64,000 bases of DNA, taken from positions 717,513 to 781,512 of the forward strand of contig NZ_CP041335.1 in the NCBI RefSeq assembly GCF_008033135.1, in the 5' to 3' direction. The notes under the pieces are model-generated. The model saw only the letters and a program-made list of their open reading frames with translations. It did not search any database and was not told where the DNA came from. Origin of the DNA: Chitinolyticbacter meiyuanensis (lineage in GTDB: Bacteria; Pseudomonadota; Gammaproteobacteria; Burkholderiales; Chitinibacteraceae). The translations under genes were made by a program, and so were the position numbers. Below, piece by piece: positions 16,414-28,938 of the stretch. The first letter of the stretch is position 1. Every line of letters starts with the position of its first letter.

Positions 16414-17865
16414 TCACACCAGCACCACATCGAACTGCTCTTGCGTATAGGCCGTTTCCACCTGCAGGTAGATCGGCTTGCCGATGAAGTCGGCCAGCAT
16501 GGCGAGGCTGGCCGATTCCTCGTCGAGGAACATGTCGATCACGTTCTGCGACGCCAGGATGCGGTATTCGCGGGCGTTGAACTGCCGCGCTTCGCGCATG
16601 ATCTCGCGCAGGATGTCGTAGCAGATGGTCTCGGCGGTCTTGATCTCGCCACGCCCCTGGCAGGTGGGGCAGGGCTGGCACAGCACATGGGCCAGCGATT
16701 CGCGGGTGCGCTTGCGGGTGATCTCGACTAGGCCCAGGCTGGTGAAATCGGACACCGTGACCTTGGTGCGGTCACGCGACAGTGCCTTCTGCAGCTCGTC
16801 GAGCACTGCGCGGCGATGCTCGTCGTTGTCCATGTCGATGAAGTCGACGATGATGATGCCGCCCAGGTTGCGTAGCCGCAGCTGGCGCGCGATCACGTGG
16901 GTGGCTTCGAGGTTGGTCTTGAAAATGGTGTCGTCGAAGTTGCGCGTGCCGACGAAGCCACCGGTGTTCACGTCGATGGTGGTCATCGCTTCGGTCTGGT
17001 CGATGATCAGATAGCCACCGAACTTGAGATTGACCCGGCGCGACAGCGCACGCTCGATCTCGGCCTCTACGCCATAGAGCTCGAACAGCGGCCGCTCACC
17101 GCCGTAGTGCTGGATGCGAGGCAGCACGTCCGGCACGAAGCTCGTTGCGAACTCGGTCATGCGCTGGAAGTTCTCGCGCGAATCGACCAGTACGTCGTCG
17201 GTCTGCTCGCTCACCATATCGCGCAGCACCCGCAGTTGCAGCGACAGATCCTGGAACAGCAGCGACTTGGCCGGCTGGATCTGCGACTTCTGCCGGATGT
17301 CCGCCCAGATCAGGTCGAGGTAGTCGATGTCGGCGCGCAACTCGCCATCGGCCGCATGGTCGGCGCTAGTGCGGATGATGTAGCCATGGTGGTCTTGCGG
17401 CAGCAGCTTCTCCAGCCGCTCGCGCAGATGCTCGCGTTCCTCACCGTTCTCGATCCGCTGCGACACGCCGATGTGGTGTTCCTGTGGCAGGAACACCAGG
17501 AAGCGCCCGGCGATGCTGATCTGGGTGGAGAGACGCGCGCCCTTGGTGCCGATCGGATCCTTGATCACCTGCACCAACACCGGCTGGCCCTCGTGCACGA
17601 TCTTCTCGATGCGCTGCGCCTCGTTCGGGTGCTGGCGCTGCTCGATCACGTCGGCGATGTGCAGGAAGGCAGCCCGCTCCAGCCCGATCTCGATGAATGC
17701 GCTCTGCATGCCGGGCAGCACGCGCTTGACGATGCCGAGGTAGATGTTCCCGACCAGACCGCGCTGGCTGGCGCGCTCGATGTGGATGTCCTGCACCACC
17801 CCGTCCTCGACGGTGGCGACGCGGGTCTCCTGCGGGGTGATGTTGACGAGGATCTGCTCTTTCAT
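16414..17865 (-). CDS. rng: ribonuclease G
   Basis: A 483-residue endoribonuclease of the RNase E/G family, lacking the long C-terminal scaffold of RNase E. The N-terminal S1 domain (~residues 36-120) contains GNIYLGIVKRVLPGMQSAF. The catalytic DNase I-like domain contains MTTIDVNTGGFVGTRN and GGIIIVDFIDMDND, whose Asp residues coordinate Mg. The Zn-link is CPTCQGRG near residue 400. RNase G matures the 16S rRNA 5' end and degrades selected mRNAs. The length matches the family. The ATG at 17865 lacks a clear ribosome-binding site. Confidence 0.95.
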   Translation of the reverse strand: MKEQILVNITPQETRVATVEDGVVQDIHIERASQRGLVGNIYLGIVKRVLPGMQSAFIEIGLERAAFLHIADVIEQRQHPNEAQRIEKIVHEGQPVLVQVIKDPIGTKGARLSTQISIAGRFLVFLPQEHHIGVSQRIENGEEREHLRERLEKLLPQDHHGYIIRTSADHAADGELRADIDYLDLIWADIRQKSQIQPAKSLLFQDLSLQLRVLRDMVSEQTDDVLVDSRENFQRMTEFATSFVPDVLPRIQHYGGERPLFELYGVEAEIERALSRRVNLKFGGYLIIDQTEAMTTIDVNTGGFVGTRNFDDTIFKTNLEATHVIARQLRLRNLGGIIIVDFIDMDNDEHRRAVLDELQKALSRDRTKVTVSDFTSLGLVEITRKRTRESLAHVLCQPCPTCQGRGEIKTAETICYDILREIMREARQFNAREYRILASQNVIDMFLDEESASLAMLADFIGKPIYLQVETAYTQEQFDVVLV

Positions 17866-17916
17866 GATGGAGGTCGGGTCCCCAGTGTTGCGCCGTGAGC
17901 CGGCGTCATTTGTAGT

Positions 17917-18933
17917 CTAGTGGTTGCGGAGCAGCGAGCGGCCCATCAGCAGCAGGCCGAGCTGCAGCAGCTCATCCCACACTTCCCCTTGGCCGATGCC
18001 CTTGTTCAACTGATCGATGCGGGTAGCGAGCGCCTGTGCTGCGCGCAACCGGCTGGCGTTGACGCGACTGAGCGCGCCGTCGATCAGCCGCTGCTTGTCG
18101 CCCCACACGCGGTTGTCCTTCAGGAGCTGCGCCATCGGCATGCCGCGGCTGCGGCCCTGGCCGATGCGCACCAGCGTACGGATTTCCTCGGCCATGGCCC
18201 AGAGGATCAGATGCGGCGCTTCGCCTTCGGCCTTGAGGCCCTGCAGCATGCGCACGAAGCGTTCGGCGTCGCCGGCGAGCAGCGTGGTGCCGAGCTGGAA
18301 CACGTCGAAGCGGGCGACGTTGGCCACCGCCTGCTGCACGGCGTCGATGTTGAGCTCGCCTTCCGGATGCAGCAGGCCGAGTTTCAGTACTTCCTGGTGG
18401 GCGGCGAACAGATTGCCTTCGACGCGATCGGCAAGAAAATCGAGTGCTTCGCTGCTCATGCGCTGCTGCTGCGCCGCCAGGCGCTGGGCGATCCAGGCCG
18501 GGAGCTGGCTGCGCTCCACTGGCTTGGCCTCAACCACTTCACCAGCGCCAGCGAGGGCCTGGAACCACTTGCCGTTCTGTGCGGTGCGATCGAGCTTGGG
18601 CAGCTGCACCAGCGTGATGGTATCGGGCGGCAGATTGGTGCAGTACGCCTCGATGACCTTGGCGCCTTCGACACCCGGCTTGCCGGTGGGGATGCGCAGC
18701 TCGACCAGCTTCTGCTCGGCGAACAGCGAGAAGGAATTGGCGATCATGCCCAGTTGTGACCAGGCAAACCCGCTCTCCACCGTCAGCACTTCGCGTTCGG
18801 AATAACCGGCATTGCGGGCTGTGTCGCGCACCGCCTGCGCCGCCTCGATGGCAAGAAAGGCCTCGTCGCCGTGAATGGTGTACAGCGGGGCGAGGCCACG
18901 CGCCAGGTGGCGGGGCAGTTCCTCAGCGCGCAT
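17917..18933 (-). CDS. holA: DNA polymerase III subunit delta
   Basis: A 338-residue delta subunit of the clamp-loader complex, which opens the beta sliding clamp. The start MRAEELPRHLARGLAPLYTIHGDEAFLA carries the family's LYxIxGDE motif. SLFAEQKLVELRIPTGKPG is the region that contacts the clamp. The C-terminal part is the helical collar domain. It overlaps the end of lptE by 11 bases, so it is translated from the same message. This lptE-holA order downstream of leuS is conserved in many proteobacteria. Confidence 0.94.
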   Translation of the reverse strand: MRAEELPRHLARGLAPLYTIHGDEAFLAIEAAQAVRDTARNAGYSEREVLTVESGFAWSQLGMIANSFSLFAEQKLVELRIPTGKPGVEGAKVIEAYCTNLPPDTITLVQLPKLDRTAQNGKWFQALAGAGEVVEAKPVERSQLPAWIAQRLAAQQQRMSSEALDFLADRVEGNLFAAHQEVLKLGLLHPEGELNIDAVQQAVANVARFDVFQLGTTLLAGDAERFVRMLQGLKAEGEAPHLILWAMAEEIRTLVRIGQGRSRGMPMAQLLKDNRVWGDKQRLIDGALSRVNASRLRAAQALATRIDQLNKGIGQGEVWDELLQLGLLLMGRSLLRNH

Positions 18934-19465
18934 CCGGCAGGCCCGGCTGCGGCGTCGGGGTGACCGCGGTACGGGTCGCGGCCTGGCGCGCCAGCGCGGC
19001 GGTGCGGCGCAAGATCTGCTGGGCGGCGGCCTGCTGCATGTCGCGGATCAGCATCTGCTCCTGCGCTTCGTTGCCCAACGCATTGTTCTCGTCGTAGGTG
19101 TAGTCGCGGTTCAGCCGCAGCTCGCTGTTGCCTGCGAGCTCCTCACCCTCTGGCGAGATGACGCGATAGGTGAGGATGTAGAACATCCGGTACTCGGATA
19201 CCCGGCCACTGCTGTTGAGTGTGCCGACCTTGCGCTCGCTGCGCTCGTTGCTCACATCGACCTGGGCAACGCCGCTGCGTGCGGCGGAAACCAGCGTGAC
19301 ATTGCCCAGCAACTGCAGGTTCTGCCGCAGCTGTGCTGCCACCGGGCCGGAACCGTTCACATAGGCGGTGCTGTACGGGAATTGCCCGCCCGGCCCCTGG
19401 CCGCGCAGATGGAAGCCGCAGGCGGTCAGCGCGGCGGCAAGGACGAGCAGGGCAAGCAGGCGCAT
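18923..19465 (-). CDS. lptE: LPS-assembly lipoprotein LptE
   Basis: A 180-residue outer-membrane lipoprotein. The signal peptide RLLALLVLAAALTACGFHLRG ends in the lipobox LTAC, which gives a lipidated Cys16, and CGFHLRG is the hallmark N-terminus of LptE. It plugs the LptD barrel and completes LPS transport. The beta-alpha core follows, and a Thr/Pro-rich tail (AVTPTPQPGLPDAR) is probably disordered. It sits between leuS and holA. The window also contains lptF and lptG, but not lptD, lptA, lptB or lptC. Confidence 0.94.
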   Translation of the reverse strand: MRLLALLVLAAALTACGFHLRGQGPGGQFPYSTAYVNGSGPVAAQLRQNLQLLGNVTLVSAARSGVAQVDVSNERSERKVGTLNSSGRVSEYRMFYILTYRVISPEGEELAGNSELRLNRDYTYDENNALGNEAQEQMLIRDMQQAAAQQILRRTAALARQAATRTAVTPTPQPGLPDAR

Positions 19466-19476
19466 AGGTTTTCCTG

Positions 19477-22137
<2,661 letters not shown>

Positions 22138-22157
22138 TTATATGTCAAGGAGCCCGC

Positions 22158-23027
22158 ATGAGAGCGTTGTTGATCGCAGCTTTGTTGCTCTGCACCAGCT
22201 GGGTCGGGGCGACCGAGGTGGAAGCGGTACAGGCGCCGGCCTGGCTGGTACGCGATGCGGTCAGGAAGCCGCTGGCACCGGGCATGGCGTTGCTGCCGCG
22301 CGATAAGGTGGTGACCGGCCCCGGCGCGCGGGTTTACCTGATGCTACCCGAGGGCAGCCGCGTGAAGCTGGGCGCAGGCGCCGAGTTCGTCATCGCGGCC
22401 AGCAACGAAGCCGATGGCAGCGCCACGCCGTTCCGTGCTGCGCTGGAGGTGCTGAAGGGCGCATTTCGTTTTACCACCGATGCGCTGAACAAGGTGGGCA
22501 AGCGCGAGGTGAATATCCGCGTGGCGACCGTGACTGCGGGCATCCGTGGCACGGACGTGTGGGGCAAGTCGGCGCCGGACAAGGATTTCGTCTGCTTGCT
22601 CGAAGGCCGTATTGCAGTCGCCGCCGACGGGCATCCGGAGCAGGCGATGACCGAGGCGGGTACCTTTTACCAAGTGCCCAAGGGGCAGGCACCGCTGCCG
22701 GTCGGCCCTATCCCGGAAGGCAAGCTCGCTGAGTGGGCGGCTGAGACCGAGATCGACCAGGGCGCCGGCGCAACGCGTGGTGACGGCGGCTGGCGTTTGG
22801 TGGCTGCGAGCGCCCCGCGCCAGGCCGACGCATTGCGTGTCTACGATGCATTGCAAGGTGCCGGCTATGCCGCCAAGCTGCGGCGCTACGGCAAGGGGCC
22901 TTATCTCGCTGTGATCGATGGCTATGCATCGGTGGCCGATGCCCGAGTCGATGCCGCACGCGTTGCGGCCTTGCTCGGTACGGCAGAAGGCGAGGTGGTG
23001 CAGTTCGTGCGGGAAAAGGGGCGCTAG
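22158..23027 (+). CDS. periplasmic FecR-domain protein with C-terminal SPOR domain
   Basis: A 289-residue exported protein with signal peptide RALLIAALLLCTSWVGA. Residues ~45-165 match a FecR-type beta-helical domain: LPRDKVVTGPGARVYLMLPEG and VATVTAGIRGTDVWGK. The C-terminal ~75 residues (WRLVAASAPRQADALRVYDAL to the end) match a SPOR-type fold, which binds denuded glycan strands of peptidoglycan at division sites. FecR domains usually sit in anti-sigma factors, but there is no sigma factor or transmembrane anchor here. This is rather the periplasmic stand-alone type. It is divergent from leuS. Confidence 0.78.
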   Translation: MRALLIAALLLCTSWVGATEVEAVQAPAWLVRDAVRKPLAPGMALLPRDKVVTGPGARVYLMLPEGSRVKLGAGAEFVIAASNEADGSATPFRAALEVLKGAFRFTTDALNKVGKREVNIRVATVTAGIRGTDVWGKSAPDKDFVCLLEGRIAVAADGHPEQAMTEAGTFYQVPKGQAPLPVGPIPEGKLAEWAAETEIDQGAGATRGDGGWRLVAASAPRQADALRVYDALQGAGYAAKLRRYGKGPYLAVIDGYASVADARVDAARVAALLGTAEGEVVQFVREKGR

Positions 23028-23039
23028 GTGTTGGCTGGC

Positions 23040-23303
23040 TCAGCCATCCGGCAGCGCGTTGATCTCGTCGTAGAACAGGCCGACCAGGAAGCCCGGCGTT
23101 GCGGCATCGGGTACTTCGCGCAGGTCCACCGACAGTGTGTAGGTCGCGGGGTTGTAGAACAGGTGGCCGGCAATCTGCGGGGCAATCACGTGAAAACCGG
23201 TGGAGGTCGGATTCACTTCGAAGCCGGACTGGATCAAGCGTTGTTGCAGGCCGAGCAGTTTGCGGCTGGAGACACCGAGGATCTGGAAGGTGTGCAGGCC
23301 CAT
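23040..23303 (-). CDS. hypothetical protein, 87 residues
   Basis: Not recognised. The protein begins MGLHTFQILGVSSRKLLGLQQ, contains GFHVIAPQIAGHLFYNPATY and ends DEINALPDG. It looks like a small soluble alpha/beta protein with no signal peptide. The ATG at 23303 has GGAAAG eight bases upstream. An earlier ATG at 23348 would add 15 residues but lacks a ribosome-binding site. It converges on the FecR-SPOR gene and is divergent from the large regulator at 23401. Confidence 0.5.
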   Translation of the reverse strand: MGLHTFQILGVSSRKLLGLQQRLIQSGFEVNPTSTGFHVIAPQIAGHLFYNPATYTLSVDLREVPDAATPGFLVGLFYDEINALPDG

Positions 23304-23400
23304 GTGGACTTTCCGAGCGGAGCGTCCGCTGTGTATGACAGCAGACATGTAAGCATGTTAAATAGGCTGACCTAGAATCGACGTATCAGTTGAGGATCAG

Positions 23401-26400
23401 TTGCCGCTCATCATCGGCAACGCTTCGACCCTGCCCATGAGTGATGCCTCTCCCGGCGCCAGCCGATCAATCACCCTGCCCGCCGGCCGCATTGCCGCCC
23501 TGCGCCGCGAACGGCTGCTGACTCAGGCCCAGCTGGTCGAGGCCTGCGTGCAGCGCCGCCTGTATGTCTCGATCGCCACGCTGAAGCGCGCGGAAGGCGG
23601 CCGTAGCGTCAGCCTGCGCACGGCCAGTGATCTGGCCCGGTTCTTCGAGATACCGCTGGCGCAACTGCTGGGCACTGCGGTGGTGGCTTCGCCGCCGCCG
23701 AGCTGGTCGGAAACCCGCACTATGCCGCTGCTGCAGCTGGCCGCCCCGCCATCCGGCAATCTGGCCGCGCGACTGGCGCAGGCCGGTGCCCAAGCACTGG
23801 ATGGTACCGGTCTGAGTTTGGTGTTCGATCACGACGCGCCGCAGCGCATCGTCCATCTCGCACTCGAGGCGCAGGTCCACGATGCTGCGTTCGGTGCCTT
23901 CCTCGATTTCATCGACGTGGTGTGCGATGCCCACGGTGTGCAACCGTCGCGCCCCGCCTTGCCCCGCGTTGTGCAAGGGGGTGAGGTGACGATGGGCAGC
24001 GCGATGCAGGCGGCGCTGGGCGAGGCGCTGGTGCTCGAACCGTCCGGCGCCCGCTGGCGTGTGCTCGGCTGTGCGCCCAGCCAACTGCCGCAGGCACCGC
24101 GCCTCGTTGGGCGGCAGCTGGAGTGGCAGCGCCTGCGCGCCGGCCTGGAGAGCGGCGCCCAAGGTGGCGTCGCTTCACTGATGCTGCTGCGCGGCGGCAT
24201 AGGCATCGGCAAGTCGCGCTTGGCTGGCGAGTGTGTAAGCCATGCGCAGTCGCTCGGGTATGCCTGCCATGTGCTGCCGGCGGGGCTGGATCTCGGTGGT
24301 GGCGACACGCTGCTGGAGCGGCTGGTGCTGCTGCTCGCCGGGTCCGGGCGCGCTGGCAAACCGCGTGGCTGGAGCCTGGAGCAACAGGCGTTGCTGGGCA
24401 AGCTGCGTGGTGATCCGCTCTCGACCATGATGCAGGGGCTGGTCGCGGCAATGAGCCCATCGCGTACCCAGTACTTGCTCGGCGAATTGCTCGGTGGCCT
24501 GCTGGGGCGCCACGCCGCAGCACAGCCGCAGTTGCTGGTGATCGACAACGGCCATGAGGCGAGCGAGCGCTTCTGGCAGACGCTGGTCGATACGCTGGCC
24601 GCGCACGCGGCCTACCCGGTGCTGGTATTGGCCACCTTGCGGCAGGGCGGTACCCAGGCGGTGGACCTGTCCGGCCGGGCCGCCCATGCCTGCGTGCCAT
24701 GCCTGACGCTCGACCTGCCGCCGCTCAGCCAAGCCGATGCGTTGATGCTTGCCGAGGTGCTGGGCCGCGAGGCGCATCCACAACTGGCCCAGTGTGTGGC
24801 CCGGGCTGGCGGCAATCCTTTGTTTCTGTCCTGTCTGCTGGCCCAGCCGGTGGAGGAGGGCAGCCTGCCCGCATCGTTGCGGGCCGCGGTGCAGGCCGAA
24901 CTGGCGCGGCTGGCGTCGCTAGAGCGCTATGCGCTTGGCATCATGGCCGTGGCCGGTGATGGCTGCCCGGCCGAGCTGCTCGCGGAGCTCGGCGGCGTGC
25001 GCGAGGCGGATTGGCCCTTGCTGGCTACTCGTGTGGGCGAGCACTGGCGCTTCGCCAGCACGCTGGTGCGCGAGGTGCTGTACCAACAGATGCCGACGGC
25101 AACGCGTCTGCAGCTGCATCGCCGGCTGGCCGACTGGTATCGCGAGCGCGATGCCGTCGCCTGCGCCCGCCACCTCGCGTTGGGCGGGGAGCCACGAGCG
25201 CTCGACGAGCTGCTGGCTGCCGCACGGGTGGAAGCGGATGCACTGCGTGACGAGCGCGCGCTGGGCCTGCTCGACATGGCCCGTGCGCTGCCGGCCAACG
25301 GCAGGCAGGCCGCGGCATTGCATACCTTGCAGGCGGAATTGCAGTTGCGCCATGGCAAGCCGACGCTGGCGGCCATGCACGCCCGCCTTGCGGTGGAGCA
25401 TGCGGCAGACGTGCCGGCGTGGTCGGCGCGGCTGGCCGGCATAGAGGCACTGTTGCAGCTCGATCGCATCGACGAGGCACTGGCGGCGCTGGCGCAGATG
25501 GAGCGCGAGCTCGGTGCTGGCGGCGATGCACGCTGGCTGGCCCGACTTTATGCATTGCGCGGCCGAGCCTACTTCCCGCGCAACCGTATCGCCGAGAGTG
25601 CGTTGGCCCAGCAGTTGGCGTTGGCGCATGCGCGTGATGCTGGCGACGTGCGGTTGCAGGCGCGCGCGCACTCCGGCCTTGGCGACGCTGCGTATGCGCA
25701 GGGGGATTTCACCGCGGCGCGGAATGCCTACCGCGCGTGTCTGGCGCTCTGTGGCGCCGACAACCTGCTGCCGGAGCAGGCGGCGAATCGTTCGGCGCTG
25801 GGTTCGGTCTTGCTGTATCTGGGCGAGGTCACTGCCAGCCTGGAAGAGGCGCTGTATTCGCTCGATATCGCCCGTCGCATCGGCCAGCGGCGGGCCGAGG
25901 TGTTCGCGACGCTGGTCGCCGGTTGGGTATTGCTGGAAATGGACGAGCCCGATGCCGCGCGTGATTACCTTGCGCAGGGCCGGGCGGTCGCGGCGGCTGC
26001 CGGATTGCGGCGCTTCCTGCCGCTGCTTGATGAAGCGCTGGCACGCGCCGCTTACGAGTTGCGTGAGCCGGGCGAGGCGCTGTCGCTGGCGAGTGCGGCG
26101 TGTGCCGAAGTGGAGGCTGGGATGCTGCATGCCTATGTCGGGCCGTGGGCCCTGGCGACGCAGGCCGCGCTATCGGCAGCCGGCGAGCGCCCGGCCTTGC
26201 TGGCCCAGGCGAACACGCTACTGGCCGACAGCATGTATCACAACCGCCTGCAGTTTCATGCCCGGCTGATCGAGGCCAGCCTGCGCGAAGGCGACTGGGC
26301 GACCGTGGCGCGGCAGGCCAAGGTGCTGGCGGCCACCCGCCCGGATCTGCCTTGGGTGTTGTCCTATGCCGCGCTGGCTGGCGTCGATCGGGTGCCAGCC

Positions 26401-26493
26401 GAGCAACGGCATGCGTTGCTGTCCGATACTGCGCGCGATGCCGCTGCGCGTGGCTACCTGGCCCTTGCAAGGCGGCTGCGCTGCGCCGCCTGA
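23401..26493 (+). CDS. large HTH / AAA-type ATPase / helical-repeat regulator
   Basis: A 1030-residue multidomain protein. Residues ~24-85 hold an HTH-like region (IAALRRERLLTQAQLVEACV to a DLARFFEIPLAQLLGTA cap) like an XRE-type domain. Residues ~240-560 form a STAND/AAA_16-type NTPase: RLVGRQLEWQRL lead-in, Walker A GGIGIGKSR at ~264 and Walker B LLVIDN at ~378. The remaining ~450 residues are Ala/Leu-rich helix pairs of TPR type. This is the plan of MalT/LAL-like signal-transduction ATPases, but with the DNA-binding domain at the N-terminus. The TTG at 23401 has GAGG five bases upstream; the first ATG, at 23437, has none, so I prefer TTG. Effector and targets are unknown. Confidence 0.78.
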   Translation: MPLIIGNASTLPMSDASPGASRSITLPAGRIAALRRERLLTQAQLVEACVQRRLYVSIATLKRAEGGRSVSLRTASDLARFFEIPLAQLLGTAVVASPPPSWSETRTMPLLQLAAPPSGNLAARLAQAGAQALDGTGLSLVFDHDAPQRIVHLALEAQVHDAAFGAFLDFIDVVCDAHGVQPSRPALPRVVQGGEVTMGSAMQAALGEALVLEPSGARWRVLGCAPSQLPQAPRLVGRQLEWQRLRAGLESGAQGGVASLMLLRGGIGIGKSRLAGECVSHAQSLGYACHVLPAGLDLGGGDTLLERLVLLLAGSGRAGKPRGWSLEQQALLGKLRGDPLSTMMQGLVAAMSPSRTQYLLGELLGGLLGRHAAAQPQLLVIDNGHEASERFWQTLVDTLAAHAAYPVLVLATLRQGGTQAVDLSGRAAHACVPCLTLDLPPLSQADALMLAEVLGREAHPQLAQCVARAGGNPLFLSCLLAQPVEEGSLPASLRAAVQAELARLASLERYALGIMAVAGDGCPAELLAELGGVREADWPLLATRVGEHWRFASTLVREVLYQQMPTATRLQLHRRLADWYRERDAVACARHLALGGEPRALDELLAAARVEADALRDERALGLLDMARALPANGRQAAALHTLQAELQLRHGKPTLAAMHARLAVEHAADVPAWSARLAGIEALLQLDRIDEALAALAQMERELGAGGDARWLARLYALRGRAYFPRNRIAESALAQQLALAHARDAGDVRLQARAHSGLGDAAYAQGDFTAARNAYRACLALCGADNLLPEQAANRSALGSVLLYLGEVTASLEEALYSLDIARRIGQRRAEVFATLVAGWVLLEMDEPDAARDYLAQGRAVAAAAGLRRFLPLLDEALARAAYELREPGEALSLASAACAEVEAGMLHAYVGPWALATQAALSAAGERPALLAQANTLLADSMYHNRLQFHARLIEASLREGDWATVARQAKVLAATRPDLPWVLSYAALAGVDRVPAEQRHALLSDTARDAAARGYLALARRLRCAA

Positions 26494-26497
26494 GCGA

Positions 26498-27235
26498 CTA
26501 GCGCAGCGTGCGTCCGAACAGGTCGAACACCAGCTCGTAGCCCAGCCGTTGCAGCTGGGCGTCGTAACGCTCGCCCTCGTCACGCATGAACGCGTGCTGG
26601 CCATTGAACTCGTGCCAGGTGAAATCGAGGCCGAGCGCGGCGAGCTTGGCATAGACCTCGGCGCGGCCGGTGGCCGGGATGTGCGGATCCTGCTTGCCCC
26701 AGATCATCAGCAACTCGCCACCGATCTCGCCCGCGCGCTCCATGCTGTGCTGACCTGGCTGGTTGGGAATGACCTGGCTGTGCAGATCGGTGGCGTAAAA
26801 GCAGGCGGTGCCGCGCACTTCCGGTTGCAGCGCGGCACGGAACGCGAGGTGGCCGCCGATGCAGAAGCCCATTGCGCCGAGCTGGCCCGCGTACCAGGGC
26901 TGGCTGGCCAACCAGTCGATCATGGCGCGGTTGTCGCTGTCGTAGCCTTCCACCGATTTGGCGGCCTTGTCGGCATTGCCCTTGTCGCGGCCGGGGTTGT
27001 CGTAGGCGAGTATGGTGCCGATCGGGTTGAGCTCATGGAAGACCTCCGGTACCAGCACCGCATAGCCGTGGCCGGCGAGCAAGCGCGCTGCGCGCTCGAT
27101 CGGGCCGGTCTGCTGGAAGATTTCCGAGTAAAACAGCACCGCTGGATAGCGGCCTTCCGTGGCTGGCCGGTGCACATAGGTGCGCATGGTGCCGGTGGGC
27201 GTGGCGAGGTCGACGTGCTGGCTCTGGATGATCAT
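26498..27235 (-). CDS. dienelactone hydrolase family protein
   Basis: A 245-residue alpha/beta hydrolase of the dienelactone hydrolase type. The nucleophile elbow is GFCIGGH, with the Cys that defines the family. The acid is likely in WGKQDPHIP and the His in EFNGQHAFMRDEG. Classical members open lactone rings in chloroaromatic degradation, but most homologues have unknown substrates, and no other aromatic-degradation gene is nearby. The ATG at 27235 has GGAG eight bases upstream. It converges with the large regulator, four bases apart. Confidence 0.88.
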   Translation of the reverse strand: MIIQSQHVDLATPTGTMRTYVHRPATEGRYPAVLFYSEIFQQTGPIERAARLLAGHGYAVLVPEVFHELNPIGTILAYDNPGRDKGNADKAAKSVEGYDSDNRAMIDWLASQPWYAGQLGAMGFCIGGHLAFRAALQPEVRGTACFYATDLHSQVIPNQPGQHSMERAGEIGGELLMIWGKQDPHIPATGRAEVYAKLAALGLDFTWHEFNGQHAFMRDEGERYDAQLQRLGYELVFDLFGRTLR

Positions 27236-27374
27236 GGCGTGGGCTCCGCTGGGAAATGGCGGCAGTGTAATCCAGGTGCGGCCGCTGCTGTGTCGATGAC
27301 GGGAGCAAGTTTGGCAAAGCCGGCTAAGCTGGTAGGCGGGGTTGAACCACAACGAGAGAAGAAGGGGAAAGGGG

Positions 27375-28907
27375 ATGGACTGGTTCAAGCAGTTGCGCCT
27401 GGCGACCAAGCTGACGGTGGCCTTTTTGCTGGTGGCGCTGGTGGCGGTGGTGATCGGCCTCGTCTCGATCTATCAGCTGCGCAAGGTCGACAGCATGATG
27501 AGCAGCATGTATTCCGACCGGCTGGTGCCGATCCGCGATCTGGGCGCCGTACAGGCCGAGACCATCCAGCACTATCGGCGGGTGTACGTGAGCTTGGCGC
27601 TGAACGATGCCGAGGAGACGGCTGAGCAGGCGCAGAAGAACAAGGCCTCCGAGCAGCAGATCGATACCGCCATCGGTGCCTATCGCCAGACGGTGCTGGT
27701 GCCCGACGAGGAGCGGCTGCTCGCTGAATACGACAAGGTCTCGCCGCGTTACCGCGAGTCGGTGCACAAGGTGATGCAGTTGCTGCAGACAGGCATGACG
27801 CAGGATGCGGATCATCTCGTTCGCACCGAGACCAAACCCTTGTTCGAGCAGTTGATCGCCGTGGTGTCCGGCATCGTCAAGGTCAATTCCGAAGTGGCCG
27901 ACAAGGCGAACAAGGAATCCACCCAGATCGCTGCCGAGATCTCCCGCTTGATGATCATCTTCATCGTTGCGGGCTTTGCGCTGGCGGTGGCCATCGGCAT
28001 CCTGATCACCCGGATGATCGTGCGCCAGGTCGGCGGCGAGCCGCAGGACGCTGTGCGCATCCTGCAGCGGGTGGCCGAAGGCGACCTCACGGTAAACGTG
28101 CAGCTACGCCAGGGCGATCAGACCAGCATGCTCTACAGCATCCAACAGATGATCGGGCGCCTGACCGATGTGATCGGCGATGTGCGCGGTGCCGCCGGCT
28201 CGATCGCCTCGGCGTCGGAAGAAGTGTCCGCGTCGGCGCAGGCGCTGTCGCAGAATGCGTCTGAGCAGGCGGCCAACGTCGAGGAGACCAGCGCCTCGGT
28301 CGAGGAGATCTCGGCCACGGTGGCGCAGAACGCCGAGAACGCCCGCGTGACCGACGGCATGGCGACGCAGAGTGCGCAGCACGCGGTGGAAGGGGGAGAG
28401 GCGGTGAAGCAGACGGTTTCGGCGATGCGGCAGATCGCCGGCAAGATCGGCATCATCGACGACATCGCCTACCAGACCAACCTGCTGGCACTGAACGCCG
28501 CGATCGAAGCCGCGCGGGCCGGCGAGCACGGCAAGGGCTTCGCCGTGGTGGCGGCCGAGGTGCGCAAGCTGGCAGAGCGCAGCCAGGTGGCGGCACAGGA
28601 AATCAGCTCGGTGGCCGGCAACAGCGTGATGATGGCCGAGAGCGCCGGCACCTTGCTCGACCAGATGGTGCCATCGATCCGTAAAACGGCTGATCTGGTG
28701 CAGGAAATCACAGCGGCGAGCACCGAACAGACAGCAGGGCTCGATCAGATCAACACGGCGGTGAGCCAGCTGGCGCAGACTACGCAGATGAACGCATCGG
28801 CCTCGGAGGAGCTGAGCTCCACGGCCGAGGAAATGAGCGCGCAGGCGATCCAGCTGCAGGAGCTGATCCAGTACTTCAAGATCGCCGGCCAGCGCAGCCG
28901 CGGATAA
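27375..28907 (+). CDS. methyl-accepting chemotaxis protein
   Basis: A 510-residue chemoreceptor. The first transmembrane helix ([21 protein letters not shown]) is followed by a four-helix-bundle sensor (residues ~33-190). A second helix ([20 protein letters not shown]) leads to a HAMP domain and a cytoplasmic coiled coil. The signalling tip contains [20 protein letters not shown], which binds CheA and CheW. There is no CheR-docking pentapeptide at the C-terminus. The ligand is unknown. The start at 27375 has AAGGGG upstream. No che genes are in the window, so this is an orphan receptor gene. Confidence 0.93.
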   Translation: MDWFKQLRLATKLTVAFLLVALVAVVIGLVSIYQLRKVDSMMSSMYSDRLVPIRDLGAVQAETIQHYRRVYVSLALNDAEETAEQAQKNKASEQQIDTAIGAYRQTVLVPDEERLLAEYDKVSPRYRESVHKVMQLLQTGMTQDADHLVRTETKPLFEQLIAVVSGIVKVNSEVADKANKESTQIAAEISRLMIIFIVAGFALAVAIGILITRMIVRQVGGEPQDAVRILQRVAEGDLTVNVQLRQGDQTSMLYSIQQMIGRLTDVIGDVRGAAGSIASASEEVSASAQALSQNASEQAANVEETSASVEEISATVAQNAENARVTDGMATQSAQHAVEGGEAVKQTVSAMRQIAGKIGIIDDIAYQTNLLALNAAIEAARAGEHGKGFAVVAAEVRKLAERSQVAAQEISSVAGNSVMMAESAGTLLDQMVPSIRKTADLVQEITAASTEQTAGLDQINTAVSQLAQTTQMNASASEELSSTAEEMSAQAIQLQELIQYFKIAGQRSRG

Positions 28908-28938
28908 GGCGTGGGCGGCCTGCCGCCCGGCAGGCCGT

